From Laguncularia racemosa (Eukaryota; Streptophyta; Magnoliopsida; Myrtales; Combretaceae): DNA of 64,000 nucleotides. Shown piece after piece: positions 12,801 to 18,800 of the stretch. The stretch is from contig JBBMOL010000227.1 of NCBI GenBank assembly GCA_037954665.1, forward strand, positions 868,001 through 932,000. Reading direction: 5' to 3'. Position 1 is the first letter of the stretch. Each line of letters begins with the position of its first letter. Both the position numbers and the translations under genes were made by a program. A model generated the notes under the pieces. It did not search any database. It was not told where the DNA came from and saw nothing but the letters and a program-made list of their open reading frames with translations.

Positions 12801-15800
12801 AGCCTTGGCAGATAGAGATGAAATCCTCACCTAGTTGCGTGACCAACTTGTTCACAACCAAAACCTCATGAAGGTTCAATATGACTAAGCACCGGGAGGT
12901 TTCCTTCAACCCTAACGACCTGGTCCTACTACGATTAAAGCTATACCACCAGACCTCCTCATCAGCTGCAAAACTTCACAAGTTGTCTCTACGATTTTAT
13001 GGCCCATTTCCCATCAACACCCATATAGGTTCCATCACCTAGAAGTTGCGCCTACCCCCCTCCAACAAGCTCCATCCAGTGTTCCATCCTTAGGTTCTCA
13101 TTAACGAGTCTAAATTAAAGAAAAATAATCAAGGGAAATTAGGTCGCAAATCGTACCACCCAACTAAAGATCCTACCAAAACAACCCCCTTCAAGTAGTC
13201 TATGGATGCTCCCCCCCACACCTTCTTGCCTATACTCTTGGCCAAACTAAATTAGCAACTATGAAACAAGCCTTGGCAGATAGAGATGAAATCCTCACCT
13301 AGTTGCGTGACCAACTTGTTCACAACCAAAACCTCATGAAGGTTCAATATGACTAAGCACCGGGAGGTTTCCTTCAACCCTAACGACCTGGTCCTACTAC
13401 GATTAAAGCTATACCACCAGACCTCCTCATCAGCTGCAAAACTTCACAAGTTGTCTCTACGATTTTATGGCCCATTTCCCATCAACACCCATATAGGTTC
13501 CATCACCTAGAAGTTGCGCCTACCCCCCTCCAACAAGCTCCATCCAGTGTTCCATGCTTCTTCCCTCAAAAGTTCACTGACCAACCTCCACAACAGCCCA
13601 ATTTCCCTCTCACCAACCATGGGCACGTTATGCCATCACTACAAGCCATTCTAGAGGCTTGCAACCTCAACTCCCAAAGTTAAGTTTTGATTCATTGGGA
13701 AGGCTACTCTCCAACAGAAGCTTCATGGGAAGATGCAACCATTATCTACCACCACTATCCTAACTTTGAGCCTAAGGTCAAGCACCATCTTGAGGGGGGG
13801 AGCCATGTTAGCAAATAGCTCACCACTGCTTCCTTGAAGGTGTACAAGTGCTAGAATAGGAAGAGTTGACTTTATCCAAGTCGTGTCCTAGCAATAGTGT
13901 CCTAGGATAGGGTGTTACATTTATGTGTTACGTGTAGGTGTCGTGCTATGTGTGTGTGTATGTATGTGTCAATTCTAGTCATGTAATGTGGTATTCTATT
14001 AGTGTGGGTAGGATAGTGGGAGCAAGGGAATATGGATTATAATAGTGGGAGAGAATAGGAAGGTGGTTAGTAACCACCCTAAAAACCTACATGTACTTAA
14101 TAAGAAGGATAATGAAAAAAAGCAACCTATTTTCAAGCTAAAAAACACATTTTCAAGTTCAAGATCTTGGGTTCTCTCTAACGAGCCCTTACATTCTGCA
14201 AAAATAGGGAAGCAAGGACAGGAGTCTCGCTCGCAGAGAATTGAGTCCAATTTCACAAGAAGTAAACCTGTTACCAGATCCTCTAAAAGATCCGATAACA
14301 CTTCCATGAAATCGTATTTCCACCAAAAAAAACACAATAGCAATGGATTTCCTATCTGTTTTAGATCCTACCCAATCAACATCTGAAAAATACTCTATAT
14401 TAGAGTGACAATGATTTTTATAAACTATATCTCATCTAGAAGTACTCTTCAAATAACACAAAATATATTTCAATGCAACCTAGTAATGAATTGTTAGAGA
14501 AAACATAAACCGACTCACAACACTAATAAAATATGCAATATTAGGATAAGTTATTGTAAGATAATTCAACTTTCCCACTAATGTTCTATAACTTTTAGGA
14601 TTATCCAATAACTCTCTATCTTTAGTGAGTTGTAAATTAGGTGGCAATGGAGTACTACATGGTTTTGCACCTAACTTTCTTGTCTCTGTTAACAAGTCAA
14701 GCATATATTTCCGTTGAGATAGAAAAACACCTTTCTTGCCCCTCATCACCTCAACTCTTTAAAAATATTTCAAAGACCCCAAATCCTTAGTGTGCAACTG
14801 GCTTTAAAGAAAAGTTTTCAAGGAAGATATTCCTACATCATCATTGCCTATAATAATGATACATCCACATACACAACAAGAAAGATAATGCTGGATGAAG
14901 AGTCTATGAAACACTGAATGATCATATTTACTCTTAATCATTTCAAACCCTTCAACTGCCTTACTAAATTTGCTAAACCAAGCTCAATGACTCTACTTCA
15001 AACCATATAGTGATTTCTAAAGATAACAAACTTTCGCATACCCCCCTAAGCAACAAAATTGGGTGCTTGCTCCATATAGACTTCTTCCTATAGATCACCA
15101 TGTAAGAAGCCATTCATTATATCTAGTCGATACAATAGCCAATCATTAGTAGTTACCATAGACATGAACAAACAAACAGATATTAATTTAGCCACAGAAG
15201 AGAAGGTATCAAAATAATCTACACCATAGGTCTAGGCATAGTCCTTAGCAACAAGACGGGCTTTAAGGCAAGCAATAGATCCATCAAGTTTAACTTTAAC
15301 TGCAAACACCCATTTACATCCAATAGCCTTTTCTCTGCTGGTAAACTAACCAAATCCCAAGTACCATTAGCATCTAAAGCATTCATCTCATCATTACCAT
15401 ACACTAGCCAGGATGAGATAGGGCCCCATGAATAATTTTAGGAATGGATATAGTATCAAGAGAGGCAACAAACGAACATGAGACAGATGATAAGTGATAA
15501 TATGACACAAATGATGAAATAAGGTAAGTGCATTGTCGTTTACTTTTACGAAGAGCAATTGGGAGATCAAGATCATTATCTATTGGATCAAATGCCAAAG
15601 AAAAGATTGGAGCTAGGCATGTGATAGGAGGATTCTAACGTCTGGTATAGACATGACAAATTGGGAGACGAGACAATGGTGCATATTCAACATTTGGGGA
15701 CTGATAGGTAATGTAGTAAACCAATAAACCATCAATCTCACCCTTACTATCAATAAGCTCAGATGAAGTAGAAAAGAAAAGATAATGCTCCATAAAGGTG

Positions 15801-18800
15801 ACATCTACAGATGTAAGAAATTTATTAAGACTAAGACAATAACACAAGTAACTTTTCTGTAAACAAGAATAATCTAAGAAAACACATTTCACATATTTAG
15901 GATCATGTTTGGTGAGATGAAGGCAGACATCTCAAACAAAACAAGTATTGCTAAATATACAATGCTCAATGGGGAATAAGGATTTTGTAGGGAAAAGAAT
16001 ATTGTAAGGAACTTCCCCTTTAAGAATCGATGATGGCATAGGGTTAATTAGGAAGCATGTTGTGAACATAGCTTCACCCAAAAGTGTTTAGGAACATGTG
16101 TTTGAAACAATAGTGCTCTAGCTATCTCAAGAAGATGCCTATTCTTTCTTTCAGGCACACCACTTTGAGATAATGTATCAACACATGAAGATTGATGAAT
16201 AATGCCATGTTTGGTCATTAATTATTAAATACATCAAATAAATATTCTTTGGCATTATCACTTCTCAAAATTCGCACCAAAGTGTTAAATTGAGTTTGAA
16301 TTTCAACACAAAAAGTAGTGAAATGGGAAAACAACTAAAAATGATTTTTCATTAAATAAAGCCAAGTCATTCAAGAAAAATCATCAACAAAAGTAACAAA
16401 ATAACGAGCTCCAATTTTGGACGTAACTAGACAAAGACCCCAAATATCTAAATGTACTAACTCAAAAGGACACTAGCTCTTTTATTGACACAGGAAACAT
16501 AAGACTAATGATGGTATTTAGCAAACTGACATAACTCACAATCTAAAGATGATACTCTGAAATTGAGGACACAGCTTCTTCAAGGTAGAGAGAGAAGGAT
16601 AGCCCAATTAGCAATGAGCTTCCAAAGGTATTAAGACACTTGAGCAAGCAATGGGCTAGGAGACATTTGCTTGAGTATCCAGAACATAGAGACCTCTTGA
16701 CACATGCCCTTTACTAATAATCTTCTTCATCGAAAGATCCAAAATAGACAATAATCAAGAAAAAATGAAACACTACGATTTAGAGCACAAATGATTTTGT
16801 TTATAGAAATTAAATTGAAGAAGAAATTTAGTATACTTAACAGATGATAAAGAAAGGAATGGAGTAAGTTGAACACTGCCAAACCTTAAAACTAATTATG
16901 TAGAACCATCTGCTAAAGTAACTAGGGAAGAAGAGGTGTGTGGTGAAAAAAAGTTGAAAAGACTAGAATTACCCGTTGTATGATCAAATAACACCTGAGT
17001 CAATGACCCATTGCAAGGTAGAGGAAATTAAGCACTTATCTGAATTTCCTAACTCGATGAGTGTAGTGACAAATTGAGTTGAAGTTTTCAATATTTCCTG
17101 ATACTGAAGGAATTTAGCAAATTCCACTATAGATACATTAATTGTCTGTTCTAAAGATGGACCATATAAAATAGTAGCAGTTGCAATATGGGCTAAGTGA
17201 GGCTTTTGAGTTTTGTTTAGTTTTCAAGAAATGCACTTAGTGTAACCATGTTCATGACAATAATAGCACTTAACTTTCCCTGAATTTTGACTTCGACTAC
17301 TTCCTTTGTTATAATTCTAAATCGAGGACCTTGAAATTCCTAACTTGCTGTTGCGACTAACAAGAACACTCGAGACTGGAGTAAGAGATATGATAAAAGT
17401 GTTTACTTTTGTTCTAAGAACTCTAGTGAAAATCTCATGTAGGGAAGAAATTTCAATACTAGGCAAAATATGAGACTAAACAATCTCAAAATGAGGATTA
17501 AGTCCCGATAAAAAACTCATAATTGCCATCTTCTCCCATTGTGATTGTTGTACTTTGATATCAGTATTAAATGGCAACAAAACATTTAATTCCTCATATA
17601 TCTTCTTAAATTTCATAAAATACGCTCAAAAAGATTGATCATTCTTCTTAGGACAATAAAATTCCTTATATATTTCATACATACGAGAGAAATTTCCCTT
17701 TCCCAAATATAGAAACTCTAAATATTCTATTAACTCTTTGACATACTCACAATGATTAATCAAACCAATCACCTTAGTATCAATGCAATTTCGGATTTGC
17801 AAAAATAAATAACTTAGCATCATTTTTCAACCATTCTTTATGAGTCATCAGTTGGAGGATCATCAGTAAGATGATCGTCTTTAGAAATATTCCATAGATA
17901 TGTTCTAACAGTCTTATACCAATCTAGATAATTCGAACCATTTAATTTATATTCCGTGATTCGAGACACTACTCAAACAACATCAACCATCACTATAGTC
18001 TTTTGCTCATCACCCATGTATGCCCAAATTAAATTAAAGTAGTTGCAATTGAATAGAAACCACAAAACGAAACTATAGATAAAACTCTATAACTGATTCA
18101 ACAATTTTGAAAATAAAAGTTCTTTACCTAGAAACTAAAAATCAACCAACCAATACTTTACCACAAAATCTAAATCAAGAAGGGGAAGTAGCATGGAAGT
18201 CCTGCTTCTGTAAATCTCTTTGATTAAGTACAACAATCAGGACAAGTAGTATCATACAAAACATGCAAATTAAGAAAGACCTATAAGATAGAATAGCTAA
18301 ACGACTTACAAAAGGGGAAGAGAAGTGGTCAACGAAAGGTGGTTGGCGGACAAAATAGCTTGTCACACACCTCCACATGCCGATAAAATGAACTCGCAGC
18401 ATAAGCTTCTAGTGACACATGAGACTCACACACTGACCGAAGCACCTTCGGAGTTTACTAACGTACTCGCAATGAGATGACGCTCTTCCCCGACACACTC
18501 GCAATGAGATGGCTCTCCTCCTCATGTGTTTCTAATCCTACCGTTCATGTCCCTAAAGACGTCGTTCAACCCAGCAAAACAAAGAACAAGAGAATGCTAG
18601 TGACGCAAGGTCTAATGCGTTTGTTGGAGCACAAGAGGTCATCATCTAGTGGTGGTTCGGTCCCACACATAGCGAATCTTCTACCTCTGAACTCCTTGAT
18701 CACACACAGCGGATTTTTTGGTCGCTCAATAGGCAACCGAAGAAAATTGGAGAGAGAAATGGGAAAAAAAATTAAATCCTAGGGATTTGCTCCGATACCA

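Larger units (their letters stand above)
12616..14263 (+). mobile_element. Ty3/gypsy relic G (integrase C-terminus and 3' LTR)
   Basis: The translation shows the end of a Ty3/gypsy integrase (TKTTPFQVVYGCSPPHLLAY, then ATMKQALADRDEIL, then NLMKVQYD) and a chromodomain-like tail (HWEGYSPTEASWEDATIIYHHYPNF at about 13690-13765). A G-run polypurine tract and an LTR follow. The front of the element is lost; gag, protease and reverse transcriptase are absent. The coding part is present twice because of a tandem duplication. Confidence 0.75.

Noticed and set aside
18175..18782. Open frames on both strands upstream of element C gag
   Set aside because: They lie in the element's leader between the primer-binding site and gag, and match nothing recognisable.
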